The notes under the pieces: model-generated
What the model was told of the DNA's origin: nothing
Database searches by the model: none
What the model saw: only the letters and a program-made list of their open reading frames with translations
Shown: positions 24,383-35,050 of the stretch, piece by piece
Layout: every line of letters starts with the position of its first letter
Position numbering within the stretch: the stretch's first letter is position 1
Translations under genes and position numbers: made by a program
DNA from: Cunninghamia lanceolata
Lineage: Eukaryota; Streptophyta; Pinopsida; Cupressales; Cupressaceae
NCBI GenBank assembly: GCA_027924645.1
Contig: BSBN01000809.1
Location: 40,516,001-40,580,000 of the forward strand
Reading direction: 5' to 3'
Length of the DNA stretch: 64,000 bases

Positions 24383-24953
24383 AGGATCCCGTTTTGTGAA
24401 ACGGGATCCCATTTTTTGCTCCTAGGTTCAGGATCCCACCAAGAAACAAGATCTCGTTCTAGATTTTAGGCTTGGGATCCCAATCTATAATGGGATCCCG
24501 TTTTTAGTTACCCGATTTCGTATTTTTTTCTAACTTTGAAACTTCCACCTTAAGTGGACACAACTTCTTGCATTTAGCCACACATTTTTTTTAAATAAAA
24601 GAGGCACACGTGTTAGCTCATGAAGATAAATGATAAGAGAAATTAATTAAATAAATAAGATTTATAAAATTAATTGGAAAGTGGGCTTATGAAGGGATTT
24701 TTAATTAATTAAATAAGATTTATTTAATTAAATAGATAGAAATAAGAGATAAATAAATAATTAAAGATTATTTAATTATAGATTAGAGGAATAGAAGAAA
24801 TAGATAATGAATTAATTAATTAATATAAATTTATTTAATTAATATAAGAAATAAGTGATAGGGAAATTGCTCAAGTGTGTTAGACAAATGCAGATGATAG
24901 CTAATGCAATATTTTGATACTAATGATGATTAGGTCAATTTTGGGTGTCTACA
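24383..24953 (+). mobile_element. LTR-like sequence with GGGATCCC hairpins, ending GTGTCTACA
   Basis: It holds GGATCCC or GGGATCCC palindromes at 24383, 24403, 24431, 24474 and 24492. The first two form a hairpin-like GGATCCCGTTTTGTGAAACG. ACTTCCACCTTAAGTGGAC and CAACTTCTTGC at 24541-24571 mirror 9186-9223. An AT-rich TTAATTAATTAAATAA body runs to GTCAATTTTGGGTGTCTACA at 24953. I read it as a gypsy-type LTR remnant in the opposite sense to the LTR at 8674. It has no adjacent PBS, so its parent element is unclear. Confidence 0.5.
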
Positions 24954-25810
24954 ATAGGTACTGAGTATTGACTCTGCCTGGATTCACAGTCTTGAGTGTA
25001 CTCTTATTATCCCCGATGGTGGTTACTGGAGATAGTCATAGGCCATGTTCCCTACCCTAGCCATTGTACCCTACTAGTGCAGTGTTCCCGTGTTGTCTTA
25101 TCATTCAGTTACCTAACAGTAATGTCCAGATTGCACCTTATGGTCATGTGTAGATTGCCAGTGTTATGGTTGAGGCTTTTCTCCTTGGCTTCCATTGATT
25201 GTATCGAGTTTCATGGACTAGTGTGTCCTTTGGCTACATCTTAGTGTTTGCAAGCTTCTAGGAGTAAGCCTAGTCCTAGGGGGTAGGGTGTAACGAGCCT
25301 CCCTATTGGTCCTCCTTGCTGTGGTAGGAGGAAGATGGTGAAACATTTAAGTGACAAGAAAATCTGATAGAGAAGGGAGTCATGGCAATGAGGAGTGGGT
25401 GATTCATTGAAGACAGAAAGAAAATATCTAGTTTCTAGGTGGGAAATTGAATGCCCTTGTAGAGTATGACTACAGAGAAGATAAGGGAGGAAAATATCTC
25501 TTTGAGGGGGAGTCAACGCGTTTTGTTGAGGAAAAAGAGAGGGTTTAAAAACAAAAGAGAAACAGAGAGAACGGGAGAAAAAAAAAGATAGGGGAAGGAT
25601 TTAATCCTAGGAAGCGACCAAATTGCAAGAGCTGAGGCGAGATGAGGGGAGTGCGAACCAGTCCTAGGAAAGCATATCAAACCGCAAGATTGAGGTGCAC
25701 TAAAGGGGAGTACGATCATCAGTCTTTGTTTTCCAAGAACAAAGAATACCATCTGGTGTGATTTTGTGTAGAGGTATTTAACTCTGGTCATTCTTTTCTA
25801 GCACAAAAAC
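24954..25810. other. Intergenic stretch, nothing recognised
   Basis: The base composition is less AT-rich than its surroundings. Open frames at 24996-25244 (plus) and 25241-25791 (minus) show no domain, no splice logic and no conserved motif. Confidence 0.4.
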
Positions 25811-26088
25811 TAGAATAAGTTTGCTGCAATTTCATTAAGCACAGAAATATCGAAACCCCATTGTACTACTTTTGTAAAAATCTAAAATATGGTTGTTGTT
25901 GTTTCTTTAAGCATAGAGAAAAACTGAAACCTCATTATTGCCTTCAAAAATCTAAAGTATGTCTGCTACTATTTCATTAGGCACAAGAAAACCAAAACCC
26001 CATTTCTACCTTCATAACAAATAGAATAAGTTTACTGCTATTTCATTAAGCATAGAGAAACTGAAACCCCATGACTACATTTAAAACA
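25811..26088. repeat. Degenerate tandem repeat, four units of about 66-72 bp
   Basis: Units start at 25811, 25883, 25953 and 26022. Each runs TA(G/A)AATA(A/T)GT..., then TTTCATTAAGCA, then AAACCCCAT. Units differ by small indels. Confidence 0.8.
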
Positions 26089-28944
26089 TGCCTGCATTTT
26101 CTGTTGAGGAAAGACTAAACATTGAAACCATGTAAGGAAGAAGATACAAGGGGGGTTGCACAACCAAATTATATAGTGGGAAGGCATCGCATTAAAAGAA
26201 TCCCATAGAAGAGGGCTATGCTACAGAGTTGGGTAGTCGACTATGGTAGTGAAAGGAGTATATATCATGGCACTATTCTACATTTTATTTTGGGCTTTGG
26301 CAATATCCACGGTTGCTTATGGACAACCTGGATTCACCAGCGTTATGGATACCATCAACCTTGAGTGAAACAATGTTATGGCACTAAAATACCTAGTTTT
26401 ATCTACCCTTTTGTTGTATTTATGGATCAACAAAGTTCAACCAAAGTCAAGAAAGTAAGCTAAGACATGATTTAACCCTAGATGATGAAGATTAGACTAC
26501 AACTAACTATCAGAGATAGATCTAAGGAAACAAAAAATGTAGCAAAGGTCAGAGGAGGATTCAAAACTTAGAAATTGTAGGAAAAATGCCTAAGACTAGG
26601 ACACTCAAGTGCCCTAGGCCTTTTCTAGGGTTTACTAGAACTTCAGGTGTCATCGAACTTGTACCTTCTTGCACTTATTTCTTCCCATAAATTAGCTCCA
26701 GAAACCTATTTCTCCCACCTGGACACATGGAAAGAGGAAAAGGTTGTGTTGTGTATAACGGTTTGCCTCACTCAAACCCCATGTTGGTGTTTCCACATCC
26801 ACTACACCAAATGGTTATATCAAAGAGTACATGGTGTAGGAGGGTAGAGGCTAGATCAGAAATAATATGATAGATAATGAATGATAATGATGATGATAAC
26901 CACAAGAGATGTAACCTTGGTTGATGAAGATGACTCAAGATCCTACACCAACAAACGAGAGTGATGAAGAGGGCTTCAAACTTATTTCAAAGCCTGCAAA
27001 CAACTTCAATGGCATCCACAAGTAGATAAAAATCCAAGCATGAAGAACACTTAGCATAGAACACAATAGGAGAAAAAACTTAGCATTCATTTTCTAGTTA
27101 TAAAATAAACTACAACACACACTTAAATATGTATTCTCGCTCACTCATGACAAATAAAACACAATTAGGTTGACAAATGCAAACTAGGGAAGTGTCCTAA
27201 GCCGACACCACATTTGTGGGGCTAAAGGTCCCAGTGGGAACAGGGCACTTGGTCACCCACGACCTTTAGCCCAAAAACTCTAGAAAGTGTCAAACATAGC
27301 AAGCTTAGTCTGGTCCTAAATTGATTATGTTGGATTTATTCATCAAGAACAATATTACATCATTATAAGCTCAAAGAGGCATTAAAATAGGTCTTGATTA
27401 ACAAAAGAAACAACATAGGTCCAACCTAGGAGCTAAACTAAATGTATAATGTTAGTGTACACATTTTATGACATTACCAATATCATGTTTGGGTTCCTGG
27501 TTATGTAGTTGGAGCATTGACAATTATCTTGGGGGTTCTCTTGGTATTGGGTACATTGTTCATTTTCTTAAGAGCTTCATGATAGTGTAGCATTACATTT
27601 GGAATTTAGCATGGATTGATCATGGAGGTGCTCATGGATACATGTAGACTTGAGTGAGGTTGGAGTTCTCTTGGAATTAGAGGCATTTGTTGAGACAGTT
27701 ACTCTTTGGAGGTTTCAAAAGAAAGGTCAAGGATCCTACACCTAGATATGGATGTGAGTTCATTATGGACCTAGAGGAGATTGTTCTTGGAGAGAGTCAT
27801 TGTGGCTTTGTGTATCCTGGAGGAGAATTTTCATTCCCACTCTTGGTTTACTCAACAATTTATCATCTATGAGGTATTTATCATCCTTTTAGATGCATTT
27901 TGCTTTATATTTTATCTCCTCATGGATATGGATCTTGAGCTATGGTTATTGGTTCTAGAGGGTTTGTTTGAGGGATGTTGGCATGATTATCTCCTTGTTC
28001 ATATGATTTGATTTATGATGTCCATTACGAGGAGTTTAGGAGATGTGATTGGGCTTATTCGTGGTTATGGAATGGTTGAGTTTGATCTACCTTGGTTAGA
28101 GAGGCTTACATCCATGTTGGTTATATGATACATATGATCATTTGATCTATGGGATTGAATGGTTGGGTGTTGTTGGGGCTTTTCATTTGGGGTTGTAAAG
28201 GAGATCATAATTGACACAACTTAGCACTTTAAGTTGTTGGTAGGACATTATGATTTACAGGTTTTCTCCCTTTGTTTCATGGCTACTTCTTGGAGGCTCA
28301 AGTTGATATGGTAGTACTTGGGAGAGTTATAGTGACATTTTGTGAGAGTATGCAGTGATTTATCTTGCATGTGTGGATCATTGTGATTGTTCTTGGCACT
28401 ATAGTAGCCACACCTTGGTTTGAGTGTTGATTGGCAGACTTGGTATGCCATCTATTATCATATTTGACATTACCCATTGCAGTGGGGGTTCCTAAGATGT
28501 GTATGTTATTATTTGACAAGATTTATACATGGAGCTTGTGATTGTGGTATATGGGTTAGATATGTTGTTGGCATGAGTTTACTGATGTTGTTGATACCTA
28601 GGAGGTATGGATGGTTGGATGTATTATCATATGCTTTTGGTTCTATTTCTAAACATGTGGGTTTTTACCGTTGACAGCAGCTTGGAACCTTTGTTATTAC
28701 TTGGATTTGATGCTTGTGTTCTTTGGATTGGTGTATCTTCACCTTGGCATGTTCCTTTTCTTCTATAGGTGGCATTTTGGAGGATGAGAGGAGTTCTTTC
28801 TTGAGATAGTGGTTACTTTGATTTTATTGCAGGTATTTTGATGGAGCATGAGAGCATGTTAGAGATTCATGTGGTTTCATTTTTGCCTATGATGATGTAT
28901 TTCATTGATTGACCCTTATGCAATGTATACAACAAATGGGAGAA
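26089..28944. other. Non-coding stretch upstream of a copia-type 3' LTR
   Basis: No retrotransposon domain could be read here on either strand, although AACAAATGGGAGAA at 28931-28944 looks like a polypurine tract, so part of this may be the decayed or non-coding interior of the element whose LTR starts at 28945. A 12-bp inverted repeat (GGGCTAAAGGTC) lies at 27218-27271. The open frame at 27687-27872 is unrecognised. Confidence 0.4.
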
Positions 28945-29708
28945 TGTTGGGAAATAGGTGTATTGTACATCTTGCATAACATTAATTATTTTATCTATGT
29001 AAAATAAATATTTATTTGTGGTGCATCTTAATTGATGTGTTTAACCACATTAGATATTTATTTGGGTGCCACTTGCAAACATTGTATGTAACATTGGGTT
29101 AGTTATTTTATGTGTGTGGGACACATAGAATAACTAATTGGGAAATTATTTAATACTGGACATAAAGTGAAAAAATAGTTGCAAATATTAAATGAAGCGT
29201 CAATGGTTTTGTGTATCCATGGTTTTGGAACACATAGTTTTCTCCATACTACATCTTATATTTGTGTGAGATTCATTCTTTAAAAGCAAGCACATGGTTC
29301 GTAGTTGGGGTTGCCTAGTTGGTTGTTGATTGTTTTGGCATAGGTTGTGTGAGAGGCTATCATTGTATTGAGTTTCTCTGTTGAGTGAATTTTGTGAAGC
29401 ATGGCATGGGATGTGTTGTTACATGCTTGACACATGGAGGATGCGTTGGAGGAGCTTGATGTTTCAGAGATGTTCATGGATTCTCATGTGAGTGTATTGT
29501 AATATCGTATTGTTGAATAATACATTTGAATGTGAATGCTTTTTGAGGCTAGGTTTTTGCCTCTTGAGGGTTTTTCCAGGGTATATCTTGTGTTATCTTG
29601 TATTTGTCTATTGATCTTCGCATTATGGTAATTTTTTATGCTTGTATGCATTATTATCTATTTTTGGGTTATGTGAAATTGGTTTGATCAACCTTATAAT
29701 TCCTAACG
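28945..29708 (+). mobile_element. Probable Ty1/copia-type 3' LTR
   Basis: TGTTGGGAAATAGG follows a purine tract (AATGGGAGAA). The segment ends near TTCCTAACG, so the ends form an imperfect TGTTGGGAA...TTCCTAAC(A) pair typical of copia LTRs; the last base appears to be A to G. TTGAGGGTTTTTCCAGGGTA inside resembles the conserved segment near the 3' part of copia LTRs. No matching 5' LTR was found in the window. Confidence 0.55.
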
Positions 29709-31563
29709 ATGACCACATTATGAATTGTATCAACTAGTTGTGTAGGAGTTTTAAATTATATTAACTAGTAAGCTCATTCATAAATTCTTGTTGCACTACA
29801 TGGGTATCATGATCATAATTCTCCATATTATTCTCAACATTAGCATTAGAGAAAACCTTAATTTCATTAGAGTAGGAGGTTGTGGTAGGGTTTAGATGAG
29901 CATTCCTTGTGGAATATTAGGAATGCAAGTAGCTTGTGAAATATGGGAGAATAAGGCACAATAGACCATTCTTAGATTTAGAATTCAAAAATATTAATGG
30001 TATATTAGATATGAAAATGGAACCCTAATGGGATAGGCAAGGGTGGCTAAAGCATAGATCTTAGGAAAACTCAAAACTTTAAAAGAAAAGATGTAATTTA
30101 ATGGAATAACAATAAGTAAGAATACAAATCCTAGAAAGATCTAAACAATGATAATGTCATTAGAAATGACATATCTAAAACCCTAAAAGTGATGATAGTA
30201 CACCTAAGGGTCAAACCATAGGGGGTGTAGGGTAAGATAAGTTCATAAAAAATGTAAATGAAAATAACATTTCCCTTAAGCTTAATCTAGGCTAATCCAT
30301 TCAAATGCATACATCTCAACATAAATTAACCTAGATTAATAAAAGTGACAATTGAGACTAACTTAGAGATAAATGATAATTTATAAAATTAATAATGAAG
30401 AGTTTTCTGAGCTCTAGAACCAAAGAGGGAATGTAATGGCTAATAATTTGTAAAACTGACTGTCCTTAGTAATAGAAATGGATATTTTTTGTTTTGAAAA
30501 TGTCTTGGTAGTATGATAGTCTATGACTTTTTCCTAGGTGAATCTTACAACTTTTGGTCACTTCTATAGGTGTTAATTTGTCTTATAACCGACATATCTA
30601 ATCTAATGAATTGTACAATTATTCTATGTAGTTAATTAGATTCTTTATTCCTTGTTTACTATTAAAGACTAGTGGTGTTTAAAATTACCCTTGGCAAGTC
30701 ACTAGATTGCAAGAGTCACGTATTCCTTGGCTAACCACATTGATTGGACTAAATCTATGATCATCTAAACTATCAAAGATGACACTCTTCATCATGCAAA
30801 TGTTCTACAATGATGATGCACAATTAGGTTCATTTAATTTCTCTAAATTGAATCATTCCTAAAAAAAATCCTCTTTAATGTATGGGCTTTGGATGTTCTT
30901 CTGTGATAAACAAGTGCACATTAAATGCCCTTACATACTATAACATAGCAATAAATCACACAAAATGTGTACCAAGTTAGCTCATGGTGGGAAATAAATG
31001 GACAAGAGTCAAGAAAATTTTAAGTTTTCGATTTTGAAATTTAAGGGTTATTTCCATGTGATGACTATTGAATTTCATTCTAAAAGATTGATCCAAGACA
31101 ATGAAACACTAGTATTGAGGTGGGGAATGAATGTTACTACATGGAAGGCAATACTAACTATAATAAACGTCAAATGTATGGATATATCTATGGATGTGAA
31201 TAAAATAAGGTTGATTATATAAGAATGTGTGTAAATGAGACTTGGTGAACAATTAGGGAATGAAAGCAACTTAACACAAGTGTACACCATCTATCAAAAT
31301 AGCTCAAAGATTAAATGAGATATAATATGAATATGTACATATATTTAATTTTCTTTTATTTCTAAAAATAAGTAGATTAAATTTTACATGTTAATTTAAA
31401 ATAATAATCATAAACACCCAATAAAGGGCCAGTACATTAAGCAGGTAATCATAAGGTGGCATGTCCCGAGATCTATTTCGTGCAAAGAGGACAAGTGGCA
31501 AGTTGGTTTTCATTTCATAGTCTGGTGGCATGAGGTAAAGTAATTAGGAATTATTTCGTATGA
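29709..31563. other. Intergenic stretch, nothing recognised
   Basis: AT-rich. Small open frames (for example 30998-31222) show no recognisable domain. No terminal repeats were found. Confidence 0.4.
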
Positions 31564-31649
31564 TGTAGGTTGGTGTTCTTAGCAGTAGGTCATTGTTGTG
31601 TTCTCATGTAGGTTGGTGTTCTCAGCAGTAGGTCATTGTTGTGTTCTCC
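31564..31649. repeat. 43-bp tandem duplication
   Basis: Two adjacent copies begin TGTAGGTTGGTGTTCT at 31564 and 31607 and differ by one base (TTAGCAG and TCAGCAG). They lie at the 5' edge of the LINE 3'-end fragment. Confidence 0.9.
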
Positions 31650-32329
31650 TCTGGCTCCTGGGCTCCCTCATAGCTTTGTCTGGTGCAGGTGGTGGCTTGG
31701 CTACTGAGGGTGCTGGTGGAGGTGCACAGAACAGTCACAAAGGCAAGAAGGTGGGGGGAGAGCCACCTCAGAGGCAAATTAGGTGGAAGATAAGCAGTGT
31801 GTTTGTAGGCGGCAGGATGAAATAGAAATATGTTGCGAGGAAGCGCTTGAAGAATCTTTCTGCTGATGAGGTGATGGTTGGTTTTGTCAAAGACATAGAA
31901 GGGGAGATCAAGAATCCCATATTGAGGGAATGGCTATGTAGATTACTGAATATGGCTAAAGAAGTTGACGGGAAGGAGGGTGTTAATGTGCAAGAGGCTA
32001 TGGCTCATCTGCTGCTTGATCCAGAAATGTTTAGGGGGTGGTGGAATGTGTTTGGAGTTTCTCAGTCCTTAATGTTGGCTACAATGTTATCTATTGTAGC
32101 AGCTTCAGTTCTTACCCACGAAGATATGATTGGTTCTTTTAATCAGGCTGCGGAGAATCAAGAAGTGGTGCTTGGGCATTTGCATGATATTTTGTTGGGG
32201 ATTTTGGAAACTAGAAGGATGGTGGATGGCATTGCAGAGAAGCTTGGAGTTCATGTACTGGAACCAACTCGGTTGGCTTTTTCTTGCACCTGTGATGGTG
32301 TGGATCTATTCAGAAAGGAAGATACGTAG
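31598..32329 (+). pseudogene. LINE-associated 3' reading frame of unknown function
   Basis: One plus-strand frame of 244 codons is interrupted by a single TAG at 31823-31825. The N-terminal part is Gly/Ala-rich and basic (GGGLATEGAGGGAQNSHKGK). The second part is mostly helical, with LLLDPEMFRGWWNVFGVSQS and VLGHLHDILLGILETRRMVD. No known domain is recognised. About 200 bases of untranslated sequence then lead to a hairpin and A-rich tail (32500-32556), the layout of a LINE 3' end. A similar arrangement follows the RNase H domain of the LINE at 43.3-47.2 kb, so I infer the same kind of extra ORF. A truncated host gene copied by a LINE is the alternative. Confidence 0.45.
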
Positions 32330-32556
32330 ATGTCAGGGTTCTATCAGTTTGTGCATTTATATTTTAATTTGTTTCAGACTATTAAGAGTGGGCTATTGTA
32401 ATTTTTCCCACTCCTTCTGTTCGATGGACATTTTTGGTTTTTGGTTGTAGTAGTTTAGGATGTTGCGGTTAATGGTTGGATGTTTCAAAGACTGCGCCCT
32501 TTTTTTTGAATGGGTCCCTGGTCCCTTAACTAGGGTTTTATTATCAAAAAATAATA
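32330..32556 (+). mobile_element. LINE-type 3' UTR with hairpin and A-rich tail
   Basis: T-rich and G-containing untranslated sequence ends in GGGTCCCTGGTCCC, TTAACTAGGG and then TATCAAAAAATAATA. A GC hairpin just before a short A-rich tail matches the 3' end at 47190-47226. No target duplication could be set. Confidence 0.5.
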
Positions 32557-32559
32557 TTA

Positions 32560-33438
32560 ATCATAAAAATAAATAATTTTAAAATTAAATAAAATAAATT
32601 ATATAACTAAAGTAATAAGATTAATTAAATATATAATTAGCGATGGCACATGAAAGGGTTATGAACATCTATAGAATACTCCATGTACAATAAAAAAAAA
32701 ATATTTTAAAAAGGAAGGCTTAAATGGTCAAGTAACTACCTAGGTAAGGAAAATATTCATTAGGGGTAGTTTGAAACTTTAATTAATATATTATTTTTAA
32801 ATATTTTTTACTATTATGACCATATTAGAATTTGCATAGGTTATAATGTATTATTATTATAGCTGTATTTTGTATTAGGAATAATAGTCTCATGAAAATA
32901 AATCCTATACCAATAACATGTCATTATTGTACACATCCGAAAAATATACTATGATCATGAAAATTGTACCTCTATATATGTGCAACCTCTTATAGACATC
33001 TCTACTATTATAAAAAATTGTAACCCTAATATATCCTTAAAGAGGACAATGCATATTGATTGCTTTAAAGAGATGAAGAGACGAAGCTGAACATACCTTT
33101 CTAATAAGGTTGATTAGCGTAGATCTCATAGTGATTGGAATTGAATGCTTTCTTCTGAAGAGTTCCAGTGAAACATTATTAGTTTGAGAGGTACTAAATC
33201 TTCAAACTTGAAAAAAAGAGTTTATTAAGTATGGTTTCAATTAGGCGATTCAATTTTCCTATATCTAATATTTCACTGTATTTAGTTTTAGATCTCTCTC
33301 AGAACTTGATTTGTGTAATTCCATCAATTTTCTTGGATCTAAACTTATTTAGTTTTAGATCTATCTGATTTGTAAAATTCCATCAATTTTCTTGGATCTA
33401 AACTTATTGACATCTTGCTAGCTTCACTCAATCTTTTG
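32560..33438. other. Intergenic stretch, nothing recognised
   Basis: Strongly AT-rich. Near 33320-33400 the phrase TTCCATCAATTTTCTTGGAT occurs twice, the start of the repeats that follow. Confidence 0.4.
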
Positions 33439-34075
33439 CTTGTTATGTCAAATGTTAAACTCCATTTTTATTCATTATTATTTTTTCTATGTGTTTTATC
33501 CTTCCCTTTTCATTGTCTGCACATATTCATAAATTAGGGTTTTCCTATTTTCGGATAGTAATATTAAATCCTCCCACTGGGGGCATTGCGTTATCTCAAA
33601 TGTTAATGTCATCAAGCTCCACGGGCCCAGCGAAGGCGTAAAGACTTGCGTTGGCCCAGCGGGGGAACCACCAAACCACGCCGTCATCGGCTTGTTATGT
33701 CAAATGTTAAACTCCATTTTTAGTCATTATTATTTTTTCTTTGTATTTTATCATTTAAAAATTGACCCATTTGATTTGCATAATTCCATCAATTTTCTTG
33801 AATCTAAACTGATTCAATATTTTGCTTGCTTTTTATTATGGTAAGATGCAAAGAGGGTGCAAATCCCTATTACAAAAAGCCACAAAAATAGGCCAATAGG
33901 CCACCAACAGTCGAACGTCTTTTGCTTGTTATGTCAAATGTTAAACTCCATTTTAATTCATCATTATTTGTTCTTTGTATTTTATCCTTCCCTTTTTTAT
34001 TGTCTAGACATATTCATAGATTATGGTTTTCCTATTTTCACATACTAATATTAAATCCTGAGGCATTGTGTCATC
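33439..34075. repeat. Three dispersed copies of a local repeat
   Basis: CTTGTTATGTCAAATGTTAA begins copies at 33439, 33691 and 33925. The first and third extend over TTTTATCCTTCCCTTTT and ATTAGGGTTTTCCTATTTTC-like sequence for about 140 bases; the second is short. Between copies 1 and 2 lies an island of higher GC at 33571-33685 (GGCCCAGCG twice) unlike its surroundings. Confidence 0.75.
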
Positions 34076-34303
34076 TCATATATATTATTTATTTATCATG
34101 GTCTTAATTTTCTTTACTGGATATTCTATTTTCAGATATTGATGAGGGATTAGGCTAGATTTCAGATGTTAATGTCACCATGTTTTTACATTTAAAAATT
34201 AAAGATTGACCCATTTCACATATTGATGCTTATATATTTTAGTGTTTCCCTAATTTCATATATTGAAGATAATATTTATATTATATCTGAGAAAAACTCT
34301 TAT

Positions 34304-34536
34304 AAGTAATACCATAATATGGTTTTTTAGGATATTGAACAATATCAAAATGTGTTGATAGATTATTCTATAATTTTATTCAAATAAATATATTGGAATA
34401 GATGGTAATCACTAAGTAATACCATAATATGTTTTTTTAGGATATTGAACAGTATCAAAATATATTGATAGATTATTTTATAATTTTATTCAAATATATG
34501 TATTGCAATAGATGGTAATCACTAAATAGTAATACC
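34304..34536. repeat. 110-bp tandem repeat, two units plus a partial
   Basis: AAGTAATACCATAATATG begins units at 34304 and 34414. A truncated third start (AAATAGTAATACCA) is at about 34524. It lies about 0.5 kb upstream of the AP2 gene. Confidence 0.85.
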
Positions 34537-34811
34537 AATTATTTAGAGTTGAGTAATTGTTAAACCAAATTTCTACAATACCTCATAATAGATGAGATGA
34601 TCTAATTTTCCTTAACATTTCATTTTTTAACATTTTTAACCCCTTTGAAACATTACTCCAAGGTTGAGACTCTTCTATTTATTTGTATTTATTTTGGAAC
34701 CACCAAAGTTCAAGGCCCTGTAAACTTACCAATCAAAAAAATATTTAACATTTCTCATATCATGAGGCATAAGCGATGGTCTACAGGAGAAACTGGTGGT
34801 ACTTCTTATAT

Positions 34812-34907
34812 CCTGTACAATATTATAATAAAATAATAATAATTCAGTTTTTGTCCAATAACCTGTACAATATTATAATAAAATAATAATAATTCAGTTT
34901 TTGTCCA
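34812..34907. repeat. 50-bp tandem duplication upstream of the AP2 gene
   Basis: CCTGTACAATATTATAATAA begins at 34812 and 34862. The two units are identical through TTTTTGTCCA. The second copy ends 144 bases before the AP2 start codon, so it is in the promoter or 5' UTR region. Confidence 0.9.
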
Positions 34908-35050
34908 CGCTATCCACCTGCTCTAGTATTCTGATTTTGTTTTCTTTACTTTATAATAAAACAATGATAATAGTGATGGAAATGTAAGATATAATCTCGA
35001 TATCATATTTACAAATTGTATATACCCAACTTATTGACAGTCACTAAGCT

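Noticed and set aside
9186..24571. A single 15-kb DNA transposon with long terminal inverted repeats as a firm call
   Set aside because: The left flank ends at a primer-binding-like site of a gypsy element and no target duplication was found, so opposed LTRs explain it equally well. Kept as a hypothesis only.
25241..25791. Two minus-strand frames of about 90 codons
   Set aside because: No domain, no splice signals linking them and no conserved motif. Chance frames in a less AT-rich stretch.
27218..27271. 12-bp inverted repeat as a regulatory hairpin or terminator
   Set aside because: Too short and isolated; no gene next to it.
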